Positions 1-9,127 of a stretch of DNA of 64,000 nt are shown here, piece by piece. Source of the stretch: Endozoicomonas sp. G2_1 (GTDB taxonomy: Bacteria > Pseudomonadota > Gammaproteobacteria > Enterobacterales > Alteromonadaceae); assembly GCF_017744155.1 (NCBI RefSeq), contig NZ_JAGHQT010000004.1:124001-188000 (forward strand), in the 5' to 3' direction. Made by a program: the position numbers and the translations under genes. Under the pieces are notes generated by a model, which saw only the letters and a program-made list of their open reading frames with translations, ran no database searches and was not told the origin of the DNA. The number at the start of each line of letters is the position of its first letter. The stretch's first letter is position 1.

Positions 1-672
1 CTCGTGGTTCACCCCGGTGCTGGTAACCCAGATGGTACAGTATTAAATGCCTTACTCAATCATTGTCCTTCGTTGGAGTTGCTGCCGCGTGCTGGTATTG
101 TTCATCGCCTTGATAAAGACACTACCGGCTTAATGGTGGTGGCTAAAACTATTGCCGCGCAAACTAACTTAGTCGATGCCTTGCAACGACGTGAAATCAC
201 CCGTGAATACGAAGCGGTCGCTAACGGCATTATGACGGCTGGTGGTACGGTCGATGAACCGATCGGGCGTCACCCAAACAAACGCACCCATATGGCGGTG
301 ACTTTTTCTGGAAGACCATCGGTTACTCATTATCGAGTGATGGAAAAATACCGTTTGCACACTCGTTTGCGTTTGCGCTTAGAAACAGGCCGTACTCACC
401 AAATTCGCGTTCACATGGCACATATCACTCACCCGTTAGTTGGCGATCCAGTTTACGGCGGTCGTCCGCGCCCACCTAAAAATGCGACACCAGAGTTACT
501 TGGATTTTTGCGTCAATTTAAACGACAAGCTTTACACGCGGCGATGTTAGGGCTTTATCACCCAGTATCGGGCGAGTTGATGAGTTGGCAAGCCGACATT
601 CCAGAAGACTTTAAACAGCTGGTGAGTTTGCTTCAGCAAGACAATGAATTAAATGCTGTTGACGAGTATTAG
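1..672 (+). CDS. rluD: RluD, 23S rRNA pseudouridine synthase (5' end missing)
   Basis: This enzyme isomerises uridines of helix 69 of 23S rRNA (1911, 1915 and 1917 in E. coli) to pseudouridine during 50S assembly. The reading frame is open from the first base, so the N-terminal S4-like domain and the start codon lie upstream of the window; the GTG at position 4 is internal. The visible 223 residues hold the catalytic domain. The active-site motif HRLDKDTTG contains the nucleophilic Asp, and RLETGRTHQIRVH and HPLVGDPVYGG are also present. The match to E. coli RluD runs nearly to the C terminus. pgeF follows after 55 bases in the usual gammaproteobacterial order rluD-pgeF-clpB. Confidence 0.97.
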   Translation, partial: LVVHPGAGNPDGTVLNALLNHCPSLELLPRAGIVHRLDKDTTGLMVVAKTIAAQTNLVDALQRREITREYEAVANGIMTAGGTVDEPIGRHPNKRTHMAVTFSGRPSVTHYRVMEKYRLHTRLRLRLETGRTHQIRVHMAHITHPLVGDPVYGGRPRPPKNATPELLGFLRQFKRQALHAAMLGLYHPVSGELMSWQADIPEDFKQLVSLLQQDNELNAVDEY

Positions 673-727
673 AAAGTACTAAATAACGATTTCGTTTTTC
701 TTACTTGACGAGGTTAGAGATATCACA

Positions 728-1588
728 TTGAACAAAAGCCATACCGATAAAATTGAAACAGTAAAGCTGTCAAATGCAACTCCTGCGTTAAAGTCGGTTG
801 ACTGGCCAGTATTGCCGATTAAGCCGGTAGTGGCGTTCAATACGACTCGGTTGCCGATACCAGCTGATATCGACGACAGCGCCATTGAAGTTTGCCAATC
901 ACCAGAACTCAAAGGCTATCAAGGCTTTAATCTTGGCCTTCACGTTGGCGATAGCCGTGAGCAAGTACTTGAAAATCGCCATCAACTTGTTAGCTTTTTG
1001 TCTAGACAGTCATCGGGCTGCAATAAAATTCAGTGGCTAGATCAGGTTCACGGCAATCATGTTCAAATTATTGATAGTGATTCCTACAGCGAGCTGCCAT
1101 ACACTGCTGATGGCGCATACACCAGTCAAGCCAATATTGCCTTGGCAGTCATGACGGCTGATTGTTTGCCCATTTTATTAACCACTACCGATGGCGATGA
1201 AATTGCTGCTGTACACGGTGGCTGGCGTTCATTGGAAAGCCAGATTTTAACTAATGCCATTGACTGCTTTAAACAAGCTCCAACCAATATTATTGCCTGG
1301 TTGGGACCTTGTATTGGTTCACAAGCGTTTGAAGTAGGCAGTGAAGTGATGCAAAAATTTCTCAGCCATAGTCAGCAATTTGCCGTGGCGTTTAAAGCTG
1401 TTGAAGGCAACGCCGACAAATATCTCGCCGATTTACATCAAATCGCCACTATTCAATTACAGCAACTTGGCGTTACCGCGATCAGCCAGTTAGCTGAGTG
1501 TACCTTTAACAAGCAAGACACTTATTATTCCTATCGCAGAGAACAAACCACCGGCCGCATGGCGACTGTTATTTGCCTTACTGAATGA
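728..1588 (+). CDS. pgeF: PgeF (YfiH), peptidoglycan editing factor / laccase-domain protein
   Basis: YfiH/PgeF proteins are Zn-containing purine nucleoside phosphorylase/adenosine deaminase-like enzymes. In E. coli PgeF keeps L-Ser out of the peptidoglycan stem peptide. Family landmarks are present: an N-terminal FNTTR segment, QVHG, MTADCLPI with the metal-binding Cys, AVHGGWRS with a metal-binding His, and GPCIGSQAFEVG. The only in-frame start near the N terminus is TTG at 728, preceded by a weak GAGA/AGG site, giving 286 residues. That is about 25 residues longer at the N terminus than typical family members. It probably shares a transcript with rluD. The family call is secure; the start is not. 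Confidence 0.93.
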   Translation: MNKSHTDKIETVKLSNATPALKSVDWPVLPIKPVVAFNTTRLPIPADIDDSAIEVCQSPELKGYQGFNLGLHVGDSREQVLENRHQLVSFLSRQSSGCNKIQWLDQVHGNHVQIIDSDSYSELPYTADGAYTSQANIALAVMTADCLPILLTTTDGDEIAAVHGGWRSLESQILTNAIDCFKQAPTNIIAWLGPCIGSQAFEVGSEVMQKFLSHSQQFAVAFKAVEGNADKYLADLHQIATIQLQQLGVTAISQLAECTFNKQDTYYSYRREQTTGRMATVICLTE

Positions 1589-1685
1589 TTACCTCATTAA
1601 CCTAAAACGGTTGGTATTAATAGAGAGCTGAGCGCATCGTTTTTGCCGAAAACTTATGCTGGATCAAACGTGCCTGTGATGGTTA

Positions 1686-1714
1686 GTTGAAAAACTCCCA
1701 ATTAAGCCTTATTT
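1686..1714 (+). promoter_or_regulatory. Sigma-32-like heat-shock promoter for clpB
   Basis: GTTGAAA at 1686-1692 matches 6 of 7 positions of the sigma-32 -35 box CTTGAAA. CCTTATTT at 1707-1714 matches 6 of 8 positions of the -10 box CCCCATTT. The spacer is 14 bases, within the range accepted for RpoH promoters. A transcript would start near 1721 and leave a leader of about 85 bases before clpB. clpB is RpoH-driven in E. coli, so the site fits the gene. This is a pattern match only. Confidence 0.6.
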
Positions 1715-1805
1715 AATAATCTGAACTCAGGTTACATAATCAGAATCAGGTGGTTATCACCATTATTAATGTTTGTCGCACTTTTTCAGTTGAAGGAGAT
1801 AAGTT

Positions 1806-4376
1806 ATGCGTTTAGATCGTTTTACCCAAGCCTTTCAAACGGCGATCGCCGATGCTCAATCGCTTGCCTTAGGTAAAGATCATCAGTTTATTGAGCCTGT
1901 GCACTTAATGTTGGCCTTGCTCAATCAAAACGCAAGTTCTGTTATTCCCTTATTGAAAAGTGCAGGCGTTGATGTTTTTTCATTGCGTCAGCAGCTCGAC
2001 CAAGCCATTTCAACCTTGGCACAAGTGGAAGGCACAGGTGGAGAAGTACAATTATCGGCTGGGCTTGGTAACTTACTCAACCTCTGTGACAAGTACGCAC
2101 AAAAGCAAGGTGATAAGTTTATTTCGTCTGAAGTATTTGTTTTAGCGGCATTGGAAGACAAAGGTGCCTTGGGGAAAATATTGACCTCTCTCGGCGCCAA
2201 TAAACAGCGGCTTAATGATGCCATTAATCACATTCGCGGTGGCCAGAAAGTCGATGATGCCAACGCAGAAGAAACTCGCCAAGCGCTTGATAAATATACG
2301 GTCAATCTCACCGAAAGGGCGGAGGAGGGCAAACTTGATCCTGTGATTGGTCGCGACGATGAAATTAGGCGCACGATTCAGGTTTTACAGCGTCGCACTA
2401 AAAACAACCCAGTTTTGATTGGTCACCCCGGCGTTGGTAAAACTGCGATTGCTGAGGGTTTAGCGCAGCGTATTATCGATAAAGAGGTGCCGGAAGGCTT
2501 AAAGAACAAGCAAGTACTGTCTTTGGATATGGGGGCGCTCGTGGCTGGTGCTAAGTATCGCGGCGAATTTGAAGAGCGCTTAAAAGCAGTACTCAATGAG
2601 CTTGCTCAGCTCGAAGGGCAAGTTATCTTATTCATTGACGAATTACACACCATGGTGGGCGCGGGCAAAAGCGATGGCGCCATGGATGCGGGTAATATGC
2701 TTAAACCGGCACTGGCACGTGGTGATTTACATTGCGTTGGTGCAACCACGCTCGATGAATATCGCCAGTATATTGAAAAAGATGCTGCCCTTGAGCGCCG
2801 TTTTCAAAAAGTCCTGATTGACGAACCAAGCGTTGAAGATACCATCGCCATTTTACGCGGATTAAAAGAGCGTTATGAGCTTCATCACTCCGTTGAAATT
2901 ACCGACCCGGCAATTGTCGCTGCGGCAACTATGTCACATCGTTATATCAGTGATCGTCAGTTGCCCGACAAAGCAATTGATTTAATTGATGAAGCGGCTT
3001 CAAGTATTCGCTTGCAGATGGACTCTAAGCCCGAAAATCTCGACAAGCTTGAACGCAAAATAGTCCAGTTAAAATTAGAGCAAAAAGCACTAGAGAAAGA
3101 GGACGATACTGACTCGCGCGAGCGGTTGGCAAAAATTTCTGATCGCATTGTCGGCTTACAAGCGGAATATGACGAGTTAGATGAAGTTTGGACCACTGAA
3201 AAGGCTGCTTTACACGGCACGCAAACGATCAAAGCTGAACTTGAACAGGCCCGTATTGATCTTGATGCAGCCCGTCGCAATGGCGATTTAAACAAGATGT
3301 CTGAATTGCAATACGGTCGTATTCCAGAACTTGAGAAACAGCTCGATTTGGCGGCCCAAGCCGAAATGCAAGAGATGACATTACTGCGCAATAAAGTCAC
3401 CGATGTTGAAATTGCTGACGTCCTTAGCCGTGCCACAGGTATTCCAGTCGCGAAAATGCTAGAACAAGAGCGCGATAAATTATTGCGCATGGAAGACGAA
3501 CTCCATCAACGGGTGATTGGCCAATCAGAAGCCGTCACTGCTGTCTCTCACGCAATTCGACGTTCACGTGCTGGGCTTTCTGACCCGCAACAGCCAATCG
3601 GCTCGTTTATGTTTTTAGGGCCAACAGGGGTTGGTAAAACCGAATTGACCAAGGCCTTGGCATCGTTTTTATTCGACAGCGAAGATGCTTTGATTCGCAT
3701 CGATATGTCGGAATTTATGGAGAAACACTCAGTCGCTCGTTTAGTTGGCGCCCCTCCGGGTTACGTTGGCTATGAAGAAGGCGGTTATTTAACCGAGGCG
3801 GTTCGCCGTAAACCTTATTCTGTGGTGTTGTTGGATGAAGTTGAAAAAGCACATCCGGATGTCTTTAATATTTTATTACAGGTGCTCGATGATGGTCGTC
3901 TTACTGACGGTCAAGGCCGCACTATCGATTTCAAAAATACTGTCATCATTATGACCTCGAATATTGGCTCTCACATTATTCAAGAAATGGCCGGTGATGA
4001 GCACTACGATTTGATGAAAGCACAAGTGATGAATGAAGTGGGTAATCATTTCAAACCTGAATTTATTAATCGCATCGATGAAACCGTTGTCTTCCACCCT
4101 TTAATTGCAGAACAAATTCAGCAGATCGCAGCTATTCAAATTGACAGTTTGGCGCAGCGACTAGCTAGTCGTGGCTTAACGCTTAACATTAGTGATAAGG
4201 CCTTGGCTCATATTGCGTCGGCTGGTTTCGATCCTGTCTTTGGCGCACGGCCGTTAAAACGAGCAGTGCAGCACGAGATTGAAAATCCGCTGGCACAAAA
4301 AATCCTCGCTGGCGAGTTTACTGAGCGCCAAGACATTGAGATTGAATACGATTGCGAGCAGCTCAGCTTTAACTAA
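1806..4376 (+). CDS. clpB: ClpB protein disaggregase
   Basis: This hexameric AAA+ chaperone works with DnaK/DnaJ/GrpE to thread proteins out of heat-induced aggregates in the cytoplasm. At 856 residues it is full length (E. coli 857). In order it has a Clp N-domain (about 1-145), AAA-1 with Walker A GHPGVGKT and Walker B ILFIDE, a coiled-coil middle domain rich in Glu, Lys and Leu (about 410-525), AAA-2 with GPTGVGKT and [13 protein letters not shown], and a C-terminal D2-small domain. The ATG at 1806 has a strong Shine-Dalgarno (GAAGGAGA, 1793-1800). A sigma-32-like promoter lies about 100 bases upstream. The gene converges with pqiC; no strong terminator was seen in the 20-base gap. Confidence 0.99.
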   Translation: MRLDRFTQAFQTAIADAQSLALGKDHQFIEPVHLMLALLNQNASSVIPLLKSAGVDVFSLRQQLDQAISTLAQVEGTGGEVQLSAGLGNLLNLCDKYAQKQGDKFISSEVFVLAALEDKGALGKILTSLGANKQRLNDAINHIRGGQKVDDANAEETRQALDKYTVNLTERAEEGKLDPVIGRDDEIRRTIQVLQRRTKNNPVLIGHPGVGKTAIAEGLAQRIIDKEVPEGLKNKQVLSLDMGALVAGAKYRGEFEERLKAVLNELAQLEGQVILFIDELHTMVGAGKSDGAMDAGNMLKPALARGDLHCVGATTLDEYRQYIEKDAALERRFQKVLIDEPSVEDTIAILRGLKERYELHHSVEITDPAIVAAATMSHRYISDRQLPDKAIDLIDEAASSIRLQMDSKPENLDKLERKIVQLKLEQKALEKEDDTDSRERLAKISDRIVGLQAEYDELDEVWTTEKAALHGTQTIKAELEQARIDLDAARRNGDLNKMSELQYGRIPELEKQLDLAAQAEMQEMTLLRNKVTDVEIADVLSRATGIPVAKMLEQERDKLLRMEDELHQRVIGQSEAVTAVSHAIRRSRAGLSDPQQPIGSFMFLGPTGVGKTELTKALASFLFDSEDALIRIDMSEFMEKHSVARLVGAPPGYVGYEEGGYLTEAVRRKPYSVVLLDEVEKAHPDVFNILLQVLDDGRLTDGQGRTIDFKNTVIIMTSNIGSHIIQEMAGDEHYDLMKAQVMNEVGNHFKPEFINRIDETVVFHPLIAEQIQQIAAIQIDSLAQRLASRGLTLNISDKALAHIASAGFDPVFGARPLKRAVQHEIENPLAQKILAGEFTERQDIEIEYDCEQLSFN

Positions 4377-4396
4377 CGCTGAGCTATTAAGCGAAA

Positions 4397-5023
4397 TTAG
4401 CGTTCGGTGAGTGCGCTGGAAAGGCGATTTGCCAACTGCTTGAGTAGTTGCCTTTGTTGTTTAACTGAGTGACTAAAGCCGTTTTCGCTAAGATCTTTAC
4501 TGAAATAAAAAGGTGAACTAGCAACGAGTTCGCCTTTTTTATTCTCTTGATGGTCAATTAGCCAAAATTTGCCCGCTAAAATCACCTCTGAGTCGTCTGT
4601 AGCAACGAAGTGATCGAGTTGTAACTGCAATTGGTATCGGCTGTCATGACTCGTGGGCTCATTATTCAATACTAAATGGTAGTCGTTTGAAGCGGTGTTA
4701 AAATCGTTCACTAAGGCGCGAGCAATGGCGTGTTTTAGTTGCTCAGACCATACGTGCTGGCTGGTGTAATAGAGCTGGTGGTTAGTCTGTAAAATAGTCA
4801 GTTGAGATTGCTCTAAATACTTGGCAAGGCGCACTTGGCTGAGGACTATCTGTTTGTCGGCGTTGTGCTTAGCTACGCTAGATGCCTGTTGATAGGCTGC
4901 TAATTCATGATCCAAAATATAGTAGTTTACCGATAGTGGCGCTTGTGAGCTACAGGCAGCCAATCCAAGACACATTGCAATGCTAATCAAGCTGTTACGA
5001 GCGCAAGCTGGGATAAATTTCAT
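4397..5023 (-). CDS. pqiC: PqiC (YmbA), outer-membrane lipoprotein of the Pqi lipid-transport system
   Basis: PqiC is the lipoprotein partner of PqiA/PqiB in an MCE system that bridges the envelope and helps maintain outer-membrane lipids. The protein has a lipoprotein signal peptide ending in the lipobox LAAC followed by SSQ, then an ABC-type transport auxiliary (DUF330) domain. ATG at 5023 is preferred because AGGA lies 8 bases upstream; ATG at 5032 is possible but has no spaced ribosome site. It is the last gene of pqiA-pqiB-pqiC, 10 bases after pqiB. 208 residues, close to E. coli YmbA. Confidence 0.9.
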   Translation of the reverse strand: MKFIPACARNSLISIAMCLGLAACSSQAPLSVNYYILDHELAAYQQASSVAKHNADKQIVLSQVRLAKYLEQSQLTILQTNHQLYYTSQHVWSEQLKHAIARALVNDFNTASNDYHLVLNNEPTSHDSRYQLQLQLDHFVATDDSEVILAGKFWLIDHQENKKGELVASSPFYFSKDLSENGFSHSVKQQRQLLKQLANRLSSALTER

Positions 5024-5033
5024 GATTGTCATC

Positions 5034-6707
5034 CTATTGTGATTTAGCTTTCGGCTCTTTGGCCTGAGTGGGTTCTGCACTGAAAATAATGCTACTTGGT
5101 TGCTGGTTAAGTTGCAGCAACAGGGGTTGTAGCTCGCTCATGCGTTGATTGAGGGTGCTAATGGTATCAATAAGTTCGTCGTGGCCTTGTGAGCCGGTAC
5201 TATAACTTTGCGCTAGTTGTTCGAAACTCGCCATGGTTTTATTGACCTGTTCGAGTACTTGCTTTTCTTCGAGATTAATCAACAGTTCATCCATGCCAGC
5301 ACTTGCCGCTTTAAACTCAGCGGCGGTTTCGCGAAAGTCTTGCGCCATGACAGTGAGTTCTGACATTAAGTCTTCAACTGGCAAGCGATTGAGTTTGTCG
5401 AGCACGTCGCTCGCTTTTTGAGTAAGTTGGCTAAAATCGTCTAATGTCGTTGGAATCACCGGATACTCTAAGAATCGGGTCATCGCTAACTCGGGGAGGT
5501 CGGGATAGTGTTGCAACTCAACAAAGAGTTGACCAGTGAGCAAGTTACCGGTTTGTAATCTTGCCCGAAGGCCTTGATTGACCCAAATTTCATTTTGTGC
5601 CATCACTTGTTCCAGACCTTGCTGATTATCGGGCAAGCCAACTTTGCCGGGTTCAATAGAAATAAGTACGGGTATTTTGTAATCGTTTTCTAGCAAACTG
5701 CTGGTTTCAGTTGCTTGAACATTGATCGCTAACACTTCACCTATTTCAAGGCCTCTGTATTCAACCGGTGCACCGACTTTTAATCCGCGTACAGTATCGC
5801 TAACCAAAATCACGTACTTGGCACTGTGTTTGTAGTTTGGTGTGACGGCGTCTTCGTAGTTGGGGTAAATATCGAAGTAAGCGCGGTCGGTAACGACTTC
5901 ACCGGGAATTTCACCGTCGGGAATACCAAAGGTAATACCGTTCGTGAGTAAGGTTTCCAAGTTACCCGTTTGCAGGCTAATACCTTCAGAAGTTAAATCA
6001 ACTTTAACACCGCTGGCATTCCAAAAGCGCGTATTGGCGGTAATTAGCTTGTGATAAGGATCTTTGATAAAGGCGTTGTAATAGACAACACGTTCGTAAA
6101 AGTTAAAAAAGATATCTTCAACACGGCCAACCGTTAGGCCTTTATAGATAATAGGATCACCTGCCTTATAGGCAAATTCGGCGTTGCTGTTAAGAGTAAT
6201 ATGTAAACCAGGAGTACCGTATGGTGTTACCGGTGGTTCGTCTAAGCCCTCAAAATTATATTGTTCTTGTTCCGATTGCCCAGGAGACATCTCAATATAT
6301 GCGCCCGAAAGTAGGGTATTTAGACCAGAAATACCGGCGTGGGTAACTTTAGGTGAAACAACCCAAAATTTGCTGTCTTGGTTGAGTAAGTTTCGGGCTT
6401 CTTTATTGACGCGAACGCTAATATTGACCCCTTCAGAGTCTTGCAACAAACTAATTGCGGTAACTTCACCTATGGTGACTTCACGGGTTTTTAATTTGGT
6501 TTTTTTGATTTCGATGCCAGCGGCGGAATTAAAGGTAATGTTGATCAGCGGCCCTTGGTTCGCCCATTGCTGGTAAACCATCCACAAACCAATAGCTAAA
6601 GCTATCAAAGGAACCAGCCAAATTACCGACAGCGATTTGCTCGCTTTTATCTTAGCTTCTGGTTCAGGCGCTGGTGCTGTCGATGTATTTTCTGCAGAGT
6701 TGTCCAT
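5034..6707 (-). CDS. pqiB: PqiB, MCE-domain intermembrane lipid transport protein
   Basis: PqiB forms a periplasm-spanning tube of stacked MCE hexamers that carries lipids between inner and outer membrane; E. coli pqi genes are paraquat-inducible through SoxRS. The 557-residue protein (E. coli 546) has a short cytosolic tail rich in Pro, Glu and Ala, one membrane segment around residues 27-48, three MCE domains (roughly 50-150, 165-275 and 295-405) and a C-terminal helical region with heptad-like Leu and Gln. ATG at 6707 is chosen because it lies just after the pqiA stop; the longer frame would overlap pqiA. It is the middle gene of a tight minus-strand operon. Confidence 0.93.
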   Translation of the reverse strand: MDNSAENTSTAPAPEPEAKIKASKSLSVIWLVPLIALAIGLWMVYQQWANQGPLINITFNSAAGIEIKKTKLKTREVTIGEVTAISLLQDSEGVNISVRVNKEARNLLNQDSKFWVVSPKVTHAGISGLNTLLSGAYIEMSPGQSEQEQYNFEGLDEPPVTPYGTPGLHITLNSNAEFAYKAGDPIIYKGLTVGRVEDIFFNFYERVVYYNAFIKDPYHKLITANTRFWNASGVKVDLTSEGISLQTGNLETLLTNGITFGIPDGEIPGEVVTDRAYFDIYPNYEDAVTPNYKHSAKYVILVSDTVRGLKVGAPVEYRGLEIGEVLAINVQATETSSLLENDYKIPVLISIEPGKVGLPDNQQGLEQVMAQNEIWVNQGLRARLQTGNLLTGQLFVELQHYPDLPELAMTRFLEYPVIPTTLDDFSQLTQKASDVLDKLNRLPVEDLMSELTVMAQDFRETAAEFKAASAGMDELLINLEEKQVLEQVNKTMASFEQLAQSYSTGSQGHDELIDTISTLNQRMSELQPLLLQLNQQPSSIIFSAEPTQAKEPKAKSQ

Positions 6708-6720
6708 TAAAATACCAATA

Positions 6721-7854
6721 TTATTGTTGTTTGTTGTGGCTATTTGACCAAATGAGTGTTGAATCAAAAGTGTTTGCCGCGAGCATCGTAGTAATTACAA
6801 CACCTGAAAACGCCAGTGCAGCGGGGCCGGGGTAAATACTCATGGTATTACCAAGCTGAATTAAGCTTACTAAAATTGCGACGACAAAAACATCAATCAT
6901 TGACCATCGACCGATAAATTCGGTAATTCTATACAGCACAATGCGTTCTTTGTGCAGCGTGTCGTGGCCTTTTTGTACCGTGATATTCAGCCAAATGAGA
7001 ATCGCTAGTTTGGCGATAGGAATAAAAACGCTGGCAATAAATATTACCATGGCAATTGGGTAGTCACCGTGTTGCCAGAGCGTAACGACACCACCCATAA
7101 TAGTATTGGGATCGTCTTGGCCAAGCAGACGAGTGTTCATAATCGGTAAAAAGCTCGCAGGAATGTACAAAATCAACGCGGTAATCAGCAATGCCCAAGT
7201 ATGTTGAATACTATGCTGGCTCGGTGGCTTGGCTTTAGTGTTTAAGCCAAGCGCTTGTTTGAGTTGATGATTGTCGACATAGGCCAGGGTGATGGTCATA
7301 AATAGCGCAAAAAGCACGTAAGCATAAAATGATATTCCAAATTGAATATCGGCCATTGCCGTTAGTTTAACTAAACTGACCAAGGTACCAATTAAGAATA
7401 TTTCTGCCATGCTCCACGGGATCAAGGCGTTGACTACATTGAACACTTTGGCGCTTGCTGCAGGCGGCTTGTTAAATAATTTTAGTGGTAACAATAAATA
7501 GAGTAAGCCTAATAAAACAATTAATGGAATGGCAAAAATTGCCAATAATTGTAAGAGTGCAAGTAAGAAAAAGTCGTGCTCTATTAAGGTAGAAACACTG
7601 AGCAATAAATCCATCGATTGTTCTTGGCCTCGGGCGTTAAAACCCAGAAAGTTGAATGGGATTGCGGCCGCTAAAAAAATCAATGCGGTTAATGCGCAGG
7701 CAATAATGATATCAATAGCGTACTGGTGGTAACTGGTCAGCTTTAAATCACAGCGCGGGCAGTGGGCTTTTTGCTTGTGGGCTAGTGGCGTTAAAGTAAC
7801 CGTTTGAGCGCATTCATGACAGTGTAGCTTTTGATCTGCTAATACTTTATTCAT
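6721..7854 (-). CDS. pqiA: PqiA, inner-membrane partner of PqiB
   Basis: PqiA is a polytopic inner-membrane protein that pairs with the MCE protein PqiB. The N terminus carries a zinc-ribbon-like CHEC...CPRC set (C14 and C17, C34 and C37), followed by two PqiA domains of about four membrane segments each. The second cysteine pair usual before the second domain of longer PqiA proteins is not visible. Length is 377 residues, against 417 in E. coli. ATG at 7854 is used; TTG at 7860 is closer to an AGGG site and would add two residues. pqiB begins 13 bases after the stop. Confidence 0.9.
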   Translation of the reverse strand: MNKVLADQKLHCHECAQTVTLTPLAHKQKAHCPRCDLKLTSYHQYAIDIIIACALTALIFLAAAIPFNFLGFNARGQEQSMDLLLSVSTLIEHDFFLLALLQLLAIFAIPLIVLLGLLYLLLPLKLFNKPPAASAKVFNVVNALIPWSMAEIFLIGTLVSLVKLTAMADIQFGISFYAYVLFALFMTITLAYVDNHQLKQALGLNTKAKPPSQHSIQHTWALLITALILYIPASFLPIMNTRLLGQDDPNTIMGGVVTLWQHGDYPIAMVIFIASVFIPIAKLAILIWLNITVQKGHDTLHKERIVLYRITEFIGRWSMIDVFVVAILVSLIQLGNTMSIYPGPAALAFSGVVITTMLAANTFDSTLIWSNSHNKQQ

Positions 7855-7913
7855 GCTCAAACTAACCCTACTAAAGCTATGTTACTGGAAGATATTTTAT
7901 CTTATCACACTCT

Positions 7914-8336
7914 TTAACGAAACAGATTGGTTAGTTTTGCCAGTATGCCTGTCGACTCAGGTAAGATATCACTACTTTGATAATCACAGTTAAGCGAGAC
8001 TAGTCGTAGTGATATTGTCCCGCCATGGCCCCACGGCCACCAATAGGCAGCAATAACGGGGTCGTCATTTTGATTGGGAATAGTATAAATACGCTGATTT
8101 TTGTTGAGCTTGGCATGGGCCAATAATGCGTTTTTTAGTGCTGGCGGTGCTTGCTTAATATTTTTTACGTGCCATTGATGCGGGAATAACTCGACTAAGC
8201 GATGGGCAATATTCTCGCCTCTGTTTTGAGCAAATTCACTCAACTGACCTGCAAATTTATCATCATAACGCCAATTTAAGTCGTTACCTATTGCTTCGAT
8301 AATGTTCTCAATATGTGCTTCGATGGTCATCGACAT
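7914..8336 (-). CDS. Hypothetical protein, 140 residues
   Basis: I do not recognise this protein. With ATG at 8336 it is 140 residues, hydrophilic, with no signal peptide or membrane segment. It contains the Trp/Gly-rich stretch AAYWWPWGHGGTISLRLV near residues 93-110. AAGGA lies 11 bases before the ATG; ATG at 8330 is an alternative start. The start overlaps the end of the upstream small gene (stop at 8308) by 29 bases, suggesting translational coupling. The frame stays open further upstream, but those residues would lie wholly inside the neighbouring gene. It is 59 bases upstream of pqiA on the same strand and may share a transcript with it. Confidence 0.6.
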   Translation of the reverse strand: MSMTIEAHIENIIEAIGNDLNWRYDDKFAGQLSEFAQNRGENIAHRLVELFPHQWHVKNIKQAPPALKNALLAHAKLNKNQRIYTIPNQNDDPVIAAYWWPWGHGGTISLRLVSLNCDYQSSDILPESTGILAKLTNLFR

Positions 8337-8526
8337 CGCAGATATATTCCTTGTAATTACTAACGCCAAAATAACGGACAGATTTTTTATGAGTGACTTT
8401 TTTGGCAATTAAGTGTTCGTTGGCAAAAATTTTTACAATTTGTTTATCCCCATTTCTGTCGGCTTGATAACTGTGGTTGGGGTTGAGGCGCAAGTTGTCG
8501 AACTCGCTGCGCATAATTAACTTCAT
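8308..8526 (-). CDS. Hypothetical small protein, 72 residues
   Basis: A small basic protein of unknown function. With ATG at 8526 it has 72 residues starting MKLIMRSEFDNLRL and ends in an acidic/His stretch (YICDVDDHRSTY). No membrane segment is evident. The ribosome site is weak, and ATG at 8514 is another possible start. It lies between the PspB-like gene (16 bases upstream) and the 140-residue gene it overlaps by 29 bases, so the three probably form a unit. The tight spacing on both sides supports it being a real gene. Confidence 0.5.
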   Translation of the reverse strand: MKLIMRSEFDNLRLNPNHSYQADRNGDKQIVKIFANEHLIAKKVTHKKSVRYFGVSNYKEYICDVDDHRSTY

Positions 8527-8542
8527 CTTAGCGTCGCAATGG

Positions 8543-8785
8543 TTAAATATTATTGATTTCTTTTTGCACTGAATAGCCTTCATCAGTGACAATTTTTTCA
8601 AGTATTTGGACGCGCTCTTTTAACGCGGCAAGTTCTTGGCTTAATTTAGCGTCTTCGGCATTCTTGCTGTTTTGGTGTTTTAACATTTTTTCTTTAAAGG
8701 CTAGGTGTTTGTAATACATGCTCGCGATGGCACTAAAGCCAACGGAAATGAAAACAATGATAGCCACCATAGTTGTGCCGCTCAT
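8543..8785 (-). CDS. Small PspB-like membrane protein with coiled coil
   Basis: An 80-residue protein with one N-terminal membrane helix (about residues 5-24, VAIIVFISVGFSAIASMYY) followed by a charged helix with heptad-like Leu/Val/Ile (LSQELAALKERVQILEKIV). This is the layout of PspB, the phage-shock membrane regulator (74 residues in E. coli), including a similar ELAxLKERVQxLEKI segment. No pspA, pspC or pspF is nearby, so assignment to Psp is by resemblance only. ATG at 8785 has a good site (TTGAGG with 5 bases spacing). It heads three small minus-strand genes directly downstream of the sRNA-like array. Confidence 0.75.
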   Translation of the reverse strand: MSGTTMVAIIVFISVGFSAIASMYYKHLAFKEKMLKHQNSKNAEDAKLSQELAALKERVQILEKIVTDEGYSVQKEINNI

Positions 8786-8901
8786 GTAGACCTCAATAGT
8801 TTTTGTTTAGTGTTAAGTCAGTATATCTAAATTTTTTCTCGGTCGACTACTGACAATAGTCACTTTTTTAAGTTGTTGTTAGTCATAGACAAAATTAGGG
8901 C

Positions 8902-8969
8902 AAAAAAAAGCGCACCGTTAAGATGCGCGAATGGGTAAAAACATGAAACACTAGGAAGTAAATTACTTA
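8902..8969 (-). ncRNA. Predicted small RNA A of a three-copy tandem array
   Basis: Minus-strand unit related to two neighbours at 9054-9122 and 9227-9304. Read 5' to 3' it has a 5' hairpin (AAGTAA/TTACTT, 8956-8968), the single-stranded-looking segment GTTTCATGTTTTTACCC, then the terminator stem TGCGC/GCGCA (8910-8928; outer strands read GCGCA and TGCGC on the plus strand) and eight U's (8902-8909). The start near 8969 is inferred from the promoter at 8975-9002; length is about 68 nt. The small frame ATG-to-TAA in the middle (8 codons) is not conserved in the other copies. No Rfam family is recognised. Confidence 0.6.
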
Positions 8970-8974
8970 TTAAG

Positions 8975-9002
8975 TGAGAGTATCGATCAGCGGTAAAGTT
9001 CA
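8975..9002 (-). promoter_or_regulatory. ECF/sigma-E-like promoter of sRNA A
   Basis: On the minus strand TGAACTT (8996-9002) is followed after exactly 15 bases by CTCTCA (8975-8980). This resembles the RpoE pattern GGAACTT, 15-16 bases, TCWRA. The same two blocks with the same 15-base spacing precede both other copies, although the spacer sequence differs. The conservation of the boxes is seen directly; the sigma factor is inferred. Confidence 0.5.
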
Positions 9003-9053
9003 AAAAAAGTTTAAAAAATTTAGCACGATAGAATTTTCGATTGAAAAACAGAC

Positions 9054-9122
9054 AAAAAAAAGCGCATTGTAAAAATGCGCTGAATAAAAACATGAAAATA
9101 CTCAAGGTTTCAAAGCCTCTCA
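9054..9122 (-). ncRNA. Predicted small RNA B of a three-copy tandem array
   Basis: Second unit of the array. The minus strand shows a 5' imperfect hairpin (AGGCTTT/GAAACCT, about 9104-9119), the segment TTTTCATGTTTTTATTCA, a perfect 7-bp terminator stem (GCGCATT/AATGCGC, 9062-9080) and eight U's (9054-9061). Length is about 68 nt from an inferred start near 9121. An open frame of 87 codons runs from an ATG in this unit through its terminator and through copy A. It is hydrophobic but not conserved in copies A and C, and is rejected as a gene. Confidence 0.6.
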
Positions 9123-9127
9123 TCTAG

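Noticed and set aside
2957-3490. 177-codon minus-strand frame inside clpB
   Set aside because: It is a shadow of the coiled-coil region of clpB (Ser/Arg-rich antisense of Leu/Glu/Lys codons), with no independent support.
8921-8946. Small-peptide (type I toxin) reading of the sRNA-like array
   Set aside because: The ATG in each core opens frames of different length and sequence (8, about 30 and 13 codons or fewer) with no ribosome site, so a conserved toxic peptide is not supported.
8860-9123. Hydrophobic 87-codon open frame on the minus strand
   Set aside because: It starts inside sRNA-like unit B and reads through its terminator hairpin and U-tract and across unit A. The A-tract-encoded Phe/Leu run explains its hydrophobicity, and the frame is not kept in the other copies.
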